From Vicinamibacteria bacterium (GTDB lineage Bacteria; Acidobacteriota; Vicinamibacteria; Fen-336): a stretch of 64,000 nucleotides of DNA. Shown here piece after piece: positions 19,039-27,353 of this stretch. How positions within the stretch are numbered: position 1 is the first letter of the stretch; every line of letters starts with the position of its first letter. The notes under the pieces are model-generated. The model saw only the letters and a program-made list of their open reading frames with translations, was not told where the DNA came from and made no database searches. The stretch is from NCBI GenBank assembly GCA_025994075.1, contig JAMQGV010000005.1, forward strand, positions 62,001 through 126,000, in the 5' to 3' direction. The position numbers and the translations under genes were made by a program.

Positions 19039-19917
19039 ATGAGGCTCCAGATCGAGGACGTCCACAAGGACTACGGACGCGGAGTGAAGGGCCTCGCGGG
19101 CGTCTCGCTCGACCTCGGCCCCGGGGTGCTGGGGCTGCTGGGCCCCAACGGCGCGGGCAAGTCGTCGCTGATGCGGATCCTGGCGACGATCACGAAGCCC
19201 AGCGCAGGGCGCGTGCTGTGGAACGGGGTCGATGTCGCGCGCGACCCCGACGCCCTGCGCGAGACCGTCGGCTACCTGCCGCAAGACTTCGGCGTCTACC
19301 CGAACCTGAACCCGGTCGAGTTTCTCGAGCTGATCGCCGCCGCCAAGGGCCTGGCGGGCGTGGCCGCGCGACGCCGGATCGACGTCCTGCTCGCGCTGGT
19401 GAACCTGCAGGACGTGCGCAAGCGCGCGCTGGGCGGCTTCTCCGGCGGCATGCGCCAGCGCGTGGGCATCGCCCAGGCGCTGCTCAACGACCCGCGACTG
19501 CTGATCGTCGACGAGCCGACCGCCGGCCTCGACCCGGAGGAGCGGGTGCGCCTGCGCCACCTGCTCTCCGACCTCTCGGGCGAGCGGATCGTGATCCTTT
19601 CCACCCACGTCGTGTCCGACGTCGAGGCGACCGCCACCCGCATCGCGCTGATCGCCGGCGGGCGCCTGCTGCAGGACGCGGCGCCCGAGCGGCTGCTGGC
19701 GCAGATGGCGGGCAAGGTCTGGGAGTGGGTGGTGCCGAGCGAAGCGCTCGTCGAGCTGAAGCGGCGCCACATCCTGAGCGGGGCGATCCGCCGCAGCGAC
19801 GGGGTCGCGGTCCGGGTCGTCAGCGATCACCCGCCGGCGCCCGGGGCGCGGCCGGCAGAGCCGGGGCTCGAGGACGCCTACCTCCACCACGTCGGCGCCG
19901 CCCGCGCCGCCGCCTGA
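19039..19917 (+). CDS. ABC transporter ATP-binding protein
   Basis: 292 residues. Walker A GPNGAGKSS, Q-loop PQDFG, signature FSGGMRQRV, Walker B LLIVDEPTAGLD and the switch histidine STHVV are all present. The sequence belongs to the CcmA/ABC-2 exporter group. The C-terminal 70 residues are a variable accessory region. The start is ATG (MRLQIED); GTG lies two codons upstream. It is 13 bp from the permease gene, so the pair forms one exporter of unknown substrate. Confidence 0.93.
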   Translation: MRLQIEDVHKDYGRGVKGLAGVSLDLGPGVLGLLGPNGAGKSSLMRILATITKPSAGRVLWNGVDVARDPDALRETVGYLPQDFGVYPNLNPVEFLELIAAAKGLAGVAARRRIDVLLALVNLQDVRKRALGGFSGGMRQRVGIAQALLNDPRLLIVDEPTAGLDPEERVRLRHLLSDLSGERIVILSTHVVSDVEATATRIALIAGGRLLQDAAPERLLAQMAGKVWEWVVPSEALVELKRRHILSGAIRRSDGVAVRVVSDHPPAPGARPAEPGLEDAYLHHVGAARAAA

Positions 19918-19930
19918 CGCGGCGCTCGCG

Positions 19931-21451
19931 ATGACGCGCACGTTGCGCGCAGTGGTGGCCCTCGCCCGCGCCGACCTGCGCGAGCGCACGCGGCAGTACC
20001 CGTTCCTGTGGGCGCTCGGGTTCGTCTGCTGGCTCGGCTGGCTGACCAGCGAGGGCACGCTGCGCGTCCAGCTCGGCGACTTCCGCGGCCGCCTCGACGC
20101 CGCCTGGATCGGTGGCAGCCTCGCCGTGACCGCCTCCAACCTGCTCGCCCTGGTCGGCTTCTGGCTGGTGCGCGGCACGATCGAGCGCGACCGCCGCACC
20201 GGCGTCGGCCAGGTGCTGGCCACGACTCCGCTCACGCGCGGCGCCTACCTCGCCGGCAAGTGGCTCAGCCACGTCGCCTACCTCGGCCTGCTGCTGGCCC
20301 TGCTGGCCGTGGCCGCGGTGGCGATGACGCTGCGCAACGCCGAGGCCGGCGGGCTCGACCTCTTCGCGCTGTGGCTGCCGATGGCGCTGGTGGCGTTGCC
20401 GGCCCTGGCCTTCGTCGCCGGCCTCGTCGTCGCCTTCGAGGTGCTGCCCGGGCTGCGCGGCGGCTTCGGCAACGTGGCCTGGTTCTTCGCCTGGGGCCTG
20501 CTGTCGGTCGCCTCGATGCAACTGGGGCCCCTCGCCGACTTCAGCGGCCTCGCCCTCACCCGCGACAGCATGCGGGCTGCGATCCAGGCCGAACACGGCG
20601 TCGACGAGCCCAGCTTCACCCTCGGCGGCGGTCCCCGCCGCGCGAGCCGCACCTTCGTCTACGGCGGCCTCGACTGGGACGCGGAGCGCCTCGGCCAGCG
20701 GCTGTCGTGGATCGGCATCGGGGCGCTCGTGGCGCTGGCGGCAACGCCCTTCTTCGACCGCTTCGACCCGGCGCGGCGTCGCTTGCGGGGGCGCGGCCGC
20801 GCGACGATCGCCGACGAGGCGACGGCCGTCGCGGACGCCGCCTCGGCGCGCCCCGCACCCGAGGCGCGCGAGCTGCCCCCGGCGACCCGGGGCTGGAGCG
20901 CAGGGCCGGCGCTGGTCCGGGCCGAACTGGTGCGGGTGCTTCGCGGGCGCCGCGCCTGGTGGTGGCTGGCCACCGCGGCGGTCCTGGTGGCCGCGTTCAC
21001 GGGCGGCGACGCGCGCGGTCCTGGTGCCTTCGCGTTGCTGTGGCCCGTGCTGTTGTGGTCCCGGCTGGGCGCTCCAGACGCCGCGGTCGAGCCGTTGCTC
21101 CGAGCCTGTCCGCACCCGGTGTCGCGCCCGCTGCTGGCGCGGTTCGCCGCCGGAGTGGCGATAGGGTTGCCGTTCGTGTGCGTGCGCGCCCTCGGCGCCG
21201 GCTCCGAGAGTCTGCTGGTCGTGGCGGCTGCGCTCCTCTTCCCGCCTGCGCTGGCTGTGGCGCTGGGGGGAGTGACTGGATCCGCGAAGGCGTTCGAGGC
21301 CGCGTGGACCGCGATCTGGTACCTCGCGCTGCAGACCCCGACGCTCGACTTCTTCGGCGCCACGAGCGCGCCGAACCCGGGACCGTTCCTGGCGGCGGTG
21401 CCAGCACTGTTGCTGTTCGCCGGGGCGGTCCAGTCCCGTCGCCAGAACTGA
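19931..21451 (+). CDS. ABC-2 type transporter permease
   Basis: 506 residues with about 12 hydrophobic segments in two sets, joined by a charged linker at about 280-325. The first half carries the ABC-2 pattern RGTIERDRRTGVGQVLATTPLTRGAYLAGKW, the coupling region seen in exporter permeases. It pairs with the preceding ATPase gene. Substrate cannot be predicted. The gene ends just before a perfect hairpin shared with the convergent lipoprotein gene. Confidence 0.88.
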   Translation: MTRTLRAVVALARADLRERTRQYPFLWALGFVCWLGWLTSEGTLRVQLGDFRGRLDAAWIGGSLAVTASNLLALVGFWLVRGTIERDRRTGVGQVLATTPLTRGAYLAGKWLSHVAYLGLLLALLAVAAVAMTLRNAEAGGLDLFALWLPMALVALPALAFVAGLVVAFEVLPGLRGGFGNVAWFFAWGLLSVASMQLGPLADFSGLALTRDSMRAAIQAEHGVDEPSFTLGGGPRRASRTFVYGGLDWDAERLGQRLSWIGIGALVALAATPFFDRFDPARRRLRGRGRATIADEATAVADAASARPAPEARELPPATRGWSAGPALVRAELVRVLRGRRAWWWLATAAVLVAAFTGGDARGPGAFALLWPVLLWSRLGAPDAAVEPLLRACPHPVSRPLLARFAAGVAIGLPFVCVRALGAGSESLLVVAAALLFPPALAVALGGVTGSAKAFEAAWTAIWYLALQTPTLDFFGATSAPNPGPFLAAVPALLLFAGAVQSRRQN

Positions 21452-21472
21452 AGGACCAGCGGAGAACGCACG

Positions 21473-21501
21473 GGCCCCGCGGCGTGCGTCGCCGCGGGGC
21501 C
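21473..21501. terminator. Perfect 12-bp stem hairpin between convergent genes
   Basis: GGCCCCGCGGCG, a 5-nt loop (TGCGT), then CGCCGCGGGGCC. The stem has no mismatch and lies between the stops of the ABC permease (plus) and the lipoprotein (minus), 22 and 19 bp away. No T-tract follows on either strand, as is usual in very G+C-rich genomes. Most likely a bidirectional terminator. Confidence 0.7.
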
Positions 21502-21519
21502 AGGCGAACGGCCCTCGGA

Positions 21520-22113
21520 CTAGCTGCCCGCGGGCGTCTCGTCCGTCGCGGTCGGCAGGAAGGTCCTGGCCATCTCTTCGACCTTGCCCTTGACCGCCAT
21601 TCCGCTCTCGAAGGCCTTGATCAGGTCGCCGCCTTCGAACGCCTTGACCGCCTCGCCCCACGCCTGGCTGACGTTGGGCAAGTCGGCCTGGGCTGCGGTC
21701 ACCGCGGCCTTGTCGACGCCGGCCGGCAGCTTCTTCATCGCCGCGTAGGTCTCGAGCTGCTTGCCGAGCGCTTCCAGGGTTGTCGGCAGGCTCGCCTTCA
21801 TGCCCTCGAAAGCGGCGGTCAGCTCCTGCTGCTTGGCGCCCGCGGCCGTGACGGCGGCCTGGATCTTCGGCAGCAGGCCCTGGGCGGCGGTCATCGCCTC
21901 CTTGTAGTCGCCCTTTTCGAAGAGGGCCTTGGCCGCCGCCGCTTCGTCGGACAGCGACTTCCACTCGGCCGGCACGAACTTCTCGACCTGCGGCCGGGCC
22001 GCCTCGAGAGCGGTGTCGCTGGCCTTGAGTGCCGCTTCGGCGGGCGCCTTGCCGCAGGCCGCCGCGAAGGCCGCGAGAAGGAGCATCGGGAGGATCCGTT
22101 TGATCGATCGCAT
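21520..22113 (-). CDS. Predicted lipoprotein, helical
   Basis: 197 residues. A short signal segment ends in a lipobox-like AAAC with Cys20, so it is probably lipid-anchored. The rest is almost all alpha-helical, with Ala/Lys/Glu-rich heptad patterns (FEKGDYKEAMTAAQGLLPKIQ; FEGGDLIKAFESGMAVKGKVEEM) and possible TPR-like hairpins. No family recognised. It stands alone between convergent and same-strand neighbours. Confidence 0.8.
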   Translation of the reverse strand: MRSIKRILPMLLLAAFAAACGKAPAEAALKASDTALEAARPQVEKFVPAEWKSLSDEAAAAKALFEKGDYKEAMTAAQGLLPKIQAAVTAAGAKQQELTAAFEGMKASLPTTLEALGKQLETYAAMKKLPAGVDKAAVTAAQADLPNVSQAWGEAVKAFEGGDLIKAFESGMAVKGKVEEMARTFLPTATDETPAGS

Positions 22114-22193
22114 TCGGGGTCGACTCCTGTTGGGCGGACTGTTCCGCACCCCTGATGGTACGCCTCGCGGCCGGAGGCCTCGCGGATGGCGGC

Positions 22194-23321
22194 TCACAGC
22201 GGGCGCGGCAGGTCCTTCCAGGCGGCGAGGCCGTAGAGGTTGACGACGAGCGACCAGGCGAAGGCCGCGGCCATCGCCGGGGTGAAGCGGCGGGCGGTCA
22301 GCGCCAGCAGCGCGAAGCCCGTCGGCAGCAGGTCGATCAGGAAGCGGTAGCCGAACTGGCGCCAGCCGTTGGTCTCGTGCAGCAGCAGGCCCGACCAGGT
22401 CAGCACGAGCGAGAGCGCCGCGGTCGCGCGCAGCCACGGGTCGAGCGGCTCGCGCAGCAGCGCGCGCAGCGCGAACAGGAAGATCGCGTTGTTGAGCCAG
22501 AACGCGGTGCCCCACGGGTCGAAGTGCAGCGGTGGCCAGGCACCGGGCTGCCACTCCGGCAGCCGCAGCGTCGCGTGGTAGAGGTTCCGCCCGGCGTAGC
22601 GCAGGTCGAAGATGCCGTCGGGCAGGGCCTGGGCCCAGGCCAGGTAGCTGTGGCCGAACTCCAGCGGGTTGCCGAAGCGGGCGAAGTTGAGCGCCGCCAG
22701 CGCGGCCCCGAACGGCGCCATCCACAGGACGGCGTCGCGCGCCGCGCGCCGCAGGTCGCCGCGGCCGGTCTTCCAGTCGAGGGCGACGAACAGCGGCGCC
22801 ATGAAGAGGTAGAAGGGCCGGCAGCCGACCGCCAGCGCCAGCAGCAGGTAGCCCGGCCCAGGACCGCGCCAGCCGGTGGCCGTGTTGCCGATCACCCGCG
22901 CGAGCCCGAGCACGGCGAGGCAGAAGCCGAGCCCCTGACCCCAGCCCCACACGTTGGCGCGGACGCACGAGGCGTAGACGTTGGTGCCGAACACGAACGC
23001 GAGCGCGAGCGCCCCCGCCTCCCACTCGCGCATCCCGCGCCGCGCGAGCACGCGTTGCATGGCGAAGAGCGCGGCGAGCCAGAACGCGTACATCGCGAGG
23101 CCGTTGGGCGTGCGGCGGCCGAAGGCGGCGACCAGCGGCAGCTCGACCAGCGTCGGCGTCGGCGGGAACGAGTTGTACGCGCGTCCCTCGTACCACGCGA
23201 TCTCGAGGTAACCCGGCACCTTCTCCAGGTCGAGCCGGCCGGAGAGCCAGGCCCGCGCCTGCAGCGCGTGCTGGTCGATCGGGCTGTGGTCGAAGAGGCC
23301 CGAGCCGCCGCGCCAGCTCAT
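22194..23321 (-). CDS. Polytopic membrane protein, GT-C glycosyltransferase-like
   Basis: About 375 residues with 8-9 hydrophobic segments. The N-terminal region (GLFDHSPIDQHALQARAWLSGRLDL..Y..IAWYEGRAYNSFPPTPT) looks like the first periplasmic loop of dolichyl-phosphate-mannose-type (GT-C) glycosyltransferases, but the acidic catalytic pair is not certain. The reading frame continues upstream of this ATG with an excellent hydrophobic helix (RLAVVAALFAVSFPLWYLG) and no ATG, GTG or TTG in the near part, so the true start may lie further up and overlap the neighbouring gene. Function not assigned. Confidence 0.75.
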   Translation of the reverse strand: MSWRGGSGLFDHSPIDQHALQARAWLSGRLDLEKVPGYLEIAWYEGRAYNSFPPTPTLVELPLVAAFGRRTPNGLAMYAFWLAALFAMQRVLARRGMREWEAGALALAFVFGTNVYASCVRANVWGWGQGLGFCLAVLGLARVIGNTATGWRGPGPGYLLLALAVGCRPFYLFMAPLFVALDWKTGRGDLRRAARDAVLWMAPFGAALAALNFARFGNPLEFGHSYLAWAQALPDGIFDLRYAGRNLYHATLRLPEWQPGAWPPLHFDPWGTAFWLNNAIFLFALRALLREPLDPWLRATAALSLVLTWSGLLLHETNGWRQFGYRFLIDLLPTGFALLALTARRFTPAMAAAFAWSLVVNLYGLAAWKDLPRPL

Positions 23322-23388
23322 CCCCAGGTACCACAGCGGGAACGAGACGGCGAACAGCGCGGCGACGACGGCGAGCCGGCGCAGGGGC

Positions 23389-24618
23389 CTACCCGAAGAA
23401 GAGGTACGCCGCCAGCAGCGCGCCGGCGAAGCCCGCCATCTCGGCGATCAGGCCGCAGGCGATCGCGTGGCGCGTGTTCTTGATGCCGACCGAGCCGAAG
23501 TAGACGGCGAGCACGTAGAAGGTCGTCTCGGTGCTGCCCTGGATGATGCAGGCGAGGCGGCTGGCGAAGGCGTCGGGGCCCAGCGTCTTCATCGTCTCGA
23601 TCATCAGGCCGCGGGCGCCGCTGCCCGAGAACGGCCGCATCATCGCCACCGGCAGCGCGTCCACCCAGCGCGCGTCGATGCCGAGGCCGGTGATCACGAG
23701 CCGCACGGTGTCGAGCGCCAGGTCGAGCGCGCCCGATGCGCGCAGCACGCCGATCGCCACCAGCATCGCCACCAGGTACGGAATGATGCTGATCGCGACC
23801 TGGAAGCCCTCCTTCGCGCCTTCGACGAACGCCTCGTACATCGCCACCCCGCGCCGCGCGGCCAGCAGCAGGAAGCCGACGATCAGCGTGAAGATGAACA
23901 GGTTCGCCGCCAGCGTGGTCTGCCGCTCCAGCGTCTCGCGGTCGAGCTGCGCGCAGTAGGCGACGATCGCCGCCACCACCGCGGTGAAGCTGCCGAGATA
24001 GGCGAGCGTGACCGGGTGGGTCAGCTTCAGCTTCTGCACCGTCGCGGTCACCAGCAGGCCGACGAACGTCGAGCAGAAGGTGGCGAGCAGCAGCGGAACG
24101 AAGACGTCCGTCGGATCCGCGGCGCCCATCTGCGCCCGGTACGTCATGATCGCCGTCGGGATGATGGTGACGGCCGAGGCGTTGATGACCAGGAACAGGA
24201 TCTGGTCGTTGGACGCCACGTCCTTGTCGGGGTTGAGCTCCTGCAGCTCCTTCATCGCCTTGAGGCCCAGCGGCGTCGCGGCGTTGTCGAGGCCGAGCAT
24301 GTTGGCCGACATGTTCATCACGATCGAGGCCTGCGCCGGGTGGCCGCCGGGGATGCCGGGGAACAGCCGCTGCAGGAGCGGCGAGAAGCCGCGCGCGACC
24401 ATCTCCACGGCGCCGCCCTTCTCGCCCACCTTCATGATGCCGAGCCACAGGCACATCACGCCCGTCAGGCCGAGCGAGATCTCGAAGCCCGTCTTCGCCA
24501 TGTCGAAGGTGGAGCCGACCAGCGCGGCCCAGATGCCGGCGTTGCCGAGCACCAGCCACTGGAACAGCCCGGCGGCGAAGGCCACGAAGAAGAACGCCGC
24601 CCAGATCCAGTTCAGCAA
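23389..24618 (-). CDS. SpmA-SpmB fused membrane protein (nucleoside-recognition/Gate domains)
   Basis: 409 residues. The first half corresponds to spore maturation protein A (LNWIWAAFFFVAFAAGLFQW; MKVGEKGGAVEMVARGFSPLL; VMNMSANMLGLDNAATPLG) and the second half to SpmB (ARRGVAMYEAFVEGAKEGF; MRPFSGSGARGLM; IIQGSTETTFYVLAVYFGSVG). Fused versions occur in many non-sporulating bacteria, and the transported or sensed molecule is unknown. Start chosen is TTG at 24618, because AGGAGG lies at the right distance and no ATG is near. TATCAT lies upstream as a possible -10. Confidence 0.9.
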   Translation of the reverse strand: MLNWIWAAFFFVAFAAGLFQWLVLGNAGIWAALVGSTFDMAKTGFEISLGLTGVMCLWLGIMKVGEKGGAVEMVARGFSPLLQRLFPGIPGGHPAQASIVMNMSANMLGLDNAATPLGLKAMKELQELNPDKDVASNDQILFLVINASAVTIIPTAIMTYRAQMGAADPTDVFVPLLLATFCSTFVGLLVTATVQKLKLTHPVTLAYLGSFTAVVAAIVAYCAQLDRETLERQTTLAANLFIFTLIVGFLLLAARRGVAMYEAFVEGAKEGFQVAISIIPYLVAMLVAIGVLRASGALDLALDTVRLVITGLGIDARWVDALPVAMMRPFSGSGARGLMIETMKTLGPDAFASRLACIIQGSTETTFYVLAVYFGSVGIKNTRHAIACGLIAEMAGFAGALLAAYLFFG

Positions 24619-24675
24619 TGCGCCTCCTGCGGTGGCCGACGATGATAAACGCGCTGGCGAACGTCCGCGCGGTGG

Positions 24676-24681
24676 TAACGT
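24676..24681 (+). promoter_or_regulatory. Possible leaderless -10 element
   Basis: TAACGT ends 6 nt before the ATG at 24688, and no ribosome-binding site precedes that ATG. The spacing is the same as at marR, mazE and mntA, which suggests transcription starts at the A of the start codon. No good -35 is visible. Confidence 0.35.
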
Positions 24682-24687
24682 TCGCGA

Positions 24688-25941
24688 ATGCGCTCCCGCC
24701 GGTTCCGTGCCGCCGTCGTGTTCGCGCTCGCGACCTGTGCGCTGGCAGCCCTGGCCGCGCCCGGCGACGAGCAGCAGATGCGCCGCCACGCCGGCCAGGT
24801 GGGGACCTGGACGCTGCTCGTCGAGCAGGTGATCGGCCCGCTGCCCGCGGTCGCCGCGACCCCGTTCTTCGGCCTGGCGATGCTCTCCGGCGTCGGGCTC
24901 GTCACCGACGTCGGCTTCGTCAAGGACACGCGCTGGGGCTGGCTGCAGGGCGTGCGCGACAACGCGATCGTGGTCGAGGCGCGGCGCTACTCGACCTGGC
25001 CCCGCTTCTTCGTGCTCTGCGCGCTGGCGCTGGTCGGCTACCTCGCCAACTCGGGCAAGCTGCAGGGGCTGGCGGGCAAGGCGTTCCGAGTGTTCGAGGA
25101 CTCGTCGGTGATGGTCGGCTACACGCTGCTGGCGATCGCGGCGCTGCCCGACGCCGCGCCGGCCTCCGCGCCCGCCGTGACGCAGGCGGGGCTCGGCGCG
25201 GAGTGGCTGATTCCGGTCGCCACCGGCCTCGCGCTGGCGGCGATGATGGCGGTGCGCTTCGCCTTCGACGTGCTGATCTGGCTGAGCCCGTTCCCGTTCG
25301 TCGACCTGCTGTTCGAGACGCTCAAGAAGGTGGCGACGATCGGCGTGCTGCTGCTCTACGCCACGAGCCCCGCGCTGTCCGCGCTGCTGTGCGTGGTGGT
25401 GCTGGTGGCCACCGGCCTCGTCGCCGGCTGGGCCTTCCGCGTGCTCGAGCTGTACCGGCGGGTGATCGTCAACCCGGTGCTCGGCCACTTCTTCCCGGCC
25501 TTCTTCCCGCGCGCCCTCGACGAGGGCGCGGCCCGCGAGTGCGGTCTCGACCCGCGCGGCCTGAAGCTGGCGGCGCCCGCCGTCGCGCTGAGGCTGCCGG
25601 GGCTGCCGGCGCGCAGCGGCGGCCTGCTGGTGGCCGGCGACGGGTTCGTGCGCTTCGTCGCGCGCGGCCTGCGCCGGCGCTCCACCCACGAGCTGGGCCT
25701 CGGCCCGGGCGAGCGCTTCCACATCGGCCGCTCGCTGCTGTGGATCGAGCTGCGGGTGGTCGACGACCGCGGCATCGTCGCCCGCTTCGCGCTCTCCCGC
25801 GCGCTGGAGCCCGCCTACGAGCGGATCCGCGACGCGACCAGCGCCGCCGACCTCGGCGGCCTCGGCGCGCTGGGCCTGATCGAGACCGCGGGCGAGGTGG
25901 CCGGCCGCAAGCTCGCCGAGGCCGAAGACCGCCTGCGCTAG
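24688..25941 (+). CDS. Conserved membrane protein, unknown function
   Basis: 417 residues. A signal-like helix (8-24) and 5-6 further hydrophobic segments occupy residues 40-275; a soluble, partly beta-rich domain follows (280-417), including LGPGERFHIGRSLLWIELRVVDDRG. Recognisable motifs include DVGFVKDTRWGWLQGVRDNAIVVEARRYS, but I cannot tie them to a named family. No SD sequence precedes the ATG. Its stop codon is directly adjacent to the stop of the convergent gene, inside a 14-bp palindrome. Confidence 0.75.
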   Translation: MRSRRFRAAVVFALATCALAALAAPGDEQQMRRHAGQVGTWTLLVEQVIGPLPAVAATPFFGLAMLSGVGLVTDVGFVKDTRWGWLQGVRDNAIVVEARRYSTWPRFFVLCALALVGYLANSGKLQGLAGKAFRVFEDSSVMVGYTLLAIAALPDAAPASAPAVTQAGLGAEWLIPVATGLALAAMMAVRFAFDVLIWLSPFPFVDLLFETLKKVATIGVLLLYATSPALSALLCVVVLVATGLVAGWAFRVLELYRRVIVNPVLGHFFPAFFPRALDEGAARECGLDPRGLKLAAPAVALRLPGLPARSGGLLVAGDGFVRFVARGLRRRSTHELGLGPGERFHIGRSLLWIELRVVDDRGIVARFALSRALEPAYERIRDATSAADLGGLGALGLIETAGEVAGRKLAEAEDRLR

Positions 25942-25948
25942 CTAGCGC
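25935..25948. repeat. 14-bp palindrome containing two abutting stop codons
   Basis: GCGCTAGCTAGCGC is self-complementary. The TAG of the plus-strand gene and the TAG of the minus-strand gene (CTA on plus) sit side by side at its centre. There is no intergenic DNA at all between the two genes. Confidence 0.8.
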
Positions 25949-26388
25949 GGCTCGCCGGCTGCCGGCCAGGACTCGCCGGCCGCTTCGCGCAGCTTGTCGG
26001 CCAGCGCGCGGGAGACGTAGGCCGCGGCGCCAGGAAGGCGACGGAAGCGCAGCCGCACCGGGGGCCGGTACCAGCGCGGGTCCTCGTCGACCTCCACTTC
26101 CAGCCACGGCACCGCCACCGGCGCGTGGCCGGGCCGGAAGGGCAGCGGCACCGCGAGGTGGAGGTGGCTGGCGTCTGCGGCCATCGTCACGCAGTGGCCG
26201 TAGTTGGTCCAGCCGAACTGGATCGACTGCGCGTGCCAGCGCTGGCGGGGGAACGCCCCGCGCGCGGGGTAGGCCCGCGCCAGCCGGCCCCAGCCGCCGA
26301 GCAGGCCGATCAGCGCCATCAGCGCGACCCAGCCGAGCGGGACCAGGACCAGCAGCACCCACGGGTAGTCGTCGATCACGGCCTGCAT
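25942..26388 (-). CDS. Small membrane protein, unknown function
   Basis: 148 residues. One transmembrane helix (about 8-32) is followed by a tryptophan-rich cytosolic domain with the pattern SIQFGWTNYGHCVTMAADASHLHLAVPLPFRPGH, which looks like the beta-strands of a PH-like domain seen in many small 'DUF' membrane proteins. The ATG at 26388 is preferred because GAGGAG lies 8 nt upstream; a GTG three codons earlier would overlap that site. Function unknown. Confidence 0.7.
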   Translation of the reverse strand: MQAVIDDYPWVLLVLVPLGWVALMALIGLLGGWGRLARAYPARGAFPRQRWHAQSIQFGWTNYGHCVTMAADASHLHLAVPLPFRPGHAPVAVPWLEVEVDEDPRWYRPPVRLRFRRLPGAAAYVSRALADKLREAAGESWPAAGEPR

Positions 26389-26420
26389 CGTCGCCACTCC
26401 TCGCGAACCCGCACCGCGGC

Positions 26421-26454
26421 CGGGAGCCGGACGCGCCAGGGCGCCCGGCTCCCG
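26421..26454 (-). terminator. Hairpin downstream of the SRPBCC-like gene
   Basis: CGGGAGCCGG and its exact complement CCGGCTCCCG form a 10-bp stem; the loop itself contains GCGC/GCGC that can extend the pairing. It begins 7 bp after the stop of the minus-strand gene at 26461, so it is a likely terminator. No T-tract. Confidence 0.6.
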
Positions 26455-26460
26455 ACGAGC

Positions 26461-27159
26461 CTACCGCCGCGCCGGCGCCAGCAGCGCGGCCAGCGCGCCG
26501 AGGCGCTCGCCCCAGAAAGCGCGGCGCGCGTCGGCCTCTGCCTTCGAGGGCAGCCGCACGTGCTGCACATGCACGCTGCTCCTGCCCGCACCCTTGGCGA
26601 CGAACCACAGCTCGACCGACGTGCCGTCGGGCCACGTGATCCGCATCGAGCGCTCGGGCGTCGCCTTGCGCACCGTCAGCTTGACGCCCGGCAGCCAGCG
26701 CCGCCGCTGCCGCGCGTCGGCGAAAGCGGCGTAGAGCGCGTCGACGCCGACCGGCAGCGTCTTGCTGCGGTTGACGTCGTAGTGTCCCGTCCGCCGCTGG
26801 CCGATCTCGCGCAGGCCCTTGATCCGCTCGTAGCCGACGGTGACGCTCTGCGCCCACCACTCGCCGACGCCGAACTTCTCGTGGACCAGCGTGGCGATCT
26901 CGCGGTGGGACAGCGTCCCCGCCTCGTGATAGTCGAGCGCCGCGACCCACTTCTCCCAGGTGCAGCCCGTGCGCGCCTCGATCGTCGCGTCCTTGACGCC
27001 CGCGAGTGCCGCGTAGTCGGGCTTCGGCGCCACGGGCGGCGCGACGATCGCGGTCTTCGACTTGCGGGCGACGAGCTGGGCGCGGGCGGCCGTGTACGAC
27101 TCGCCCGTCTTCTGCATGCGGGAGCGCACGAGGCGCTTGAGGTCCTTCTGCTTCGGCAT
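26461..27159 (-). CDS. DUF4287-SRPBCC-like protein
   Basis: 232 residues. The N-terminus (MPKQKDLKRLVRSRMQKTGESYTAARAQL) is a helical motif found in many short bacterial proteins. The middle (EARTGCTWEKWVAALD..HREIATLVHEKFGVGEWWAQSVTVGYERIKG) matches the DUF4287 pattern. The C-terminal 90 residues look like an SRPBCC/AHSA1 fold (VDALYAAFADARQRRRWLPG; ERSMRITWPDGTSVELWFVAKG). AHSA1-type domains bind hydrophobic ligands or Hsp90. Start ATG behind AAGGAG. Confidence 0.85.
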   Translation of the reverse strand: MPKQKDLKRLVRSRMQKTGESYTAARAQLVARKSKTAIVAPPVAPKPDYAALAGVKDATIEARTGCTWEKWVAALDYHEAGTLSHREIATLVHEKFGVGEWWAQSVTVGYERIKGLREIGQRRTGHYDVNRSKTLPVGVDALYAAFADARQRRRWLPGVKLTVRKATPERSMRITWPDGTSVELWFVAKGAGRSSVHVQHVRLPSKAEADARRAFWGERLGALAALLAPARR

Positions 27160-27353
27160 CACGGACTCCTTCGTTTCCACACCGCGCCCGACCCCCCAGC
27201 GACCGCGCACGGCGAGACGAAGGTTTCGTGACTGCCGATCCGGGAGTACGCCCCCCTTTGCCTCGCTCGTGCTCTCGCTGGGGGAGAGCGGATGAGGTTG
27301 GGCGTGGACCACCGCCCGTGACCCGGGAGAGTGCGCCTGGCGCCGGGCCGTCG
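27160..27353. other. Intergenic region with one short inverted repeat
   Basis: Between the SRPBCC-like gene (transcribed away) and the methyltransferase 3' end. A short inverted repeat (GCTCTC at 27271 and GAGAGC at 27284, 7-nt loop) is the only structure seen; it follows the methyltransferase stop by about 65 bp on the minus strand. No ORF here looks real. Confidence 0.5.
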
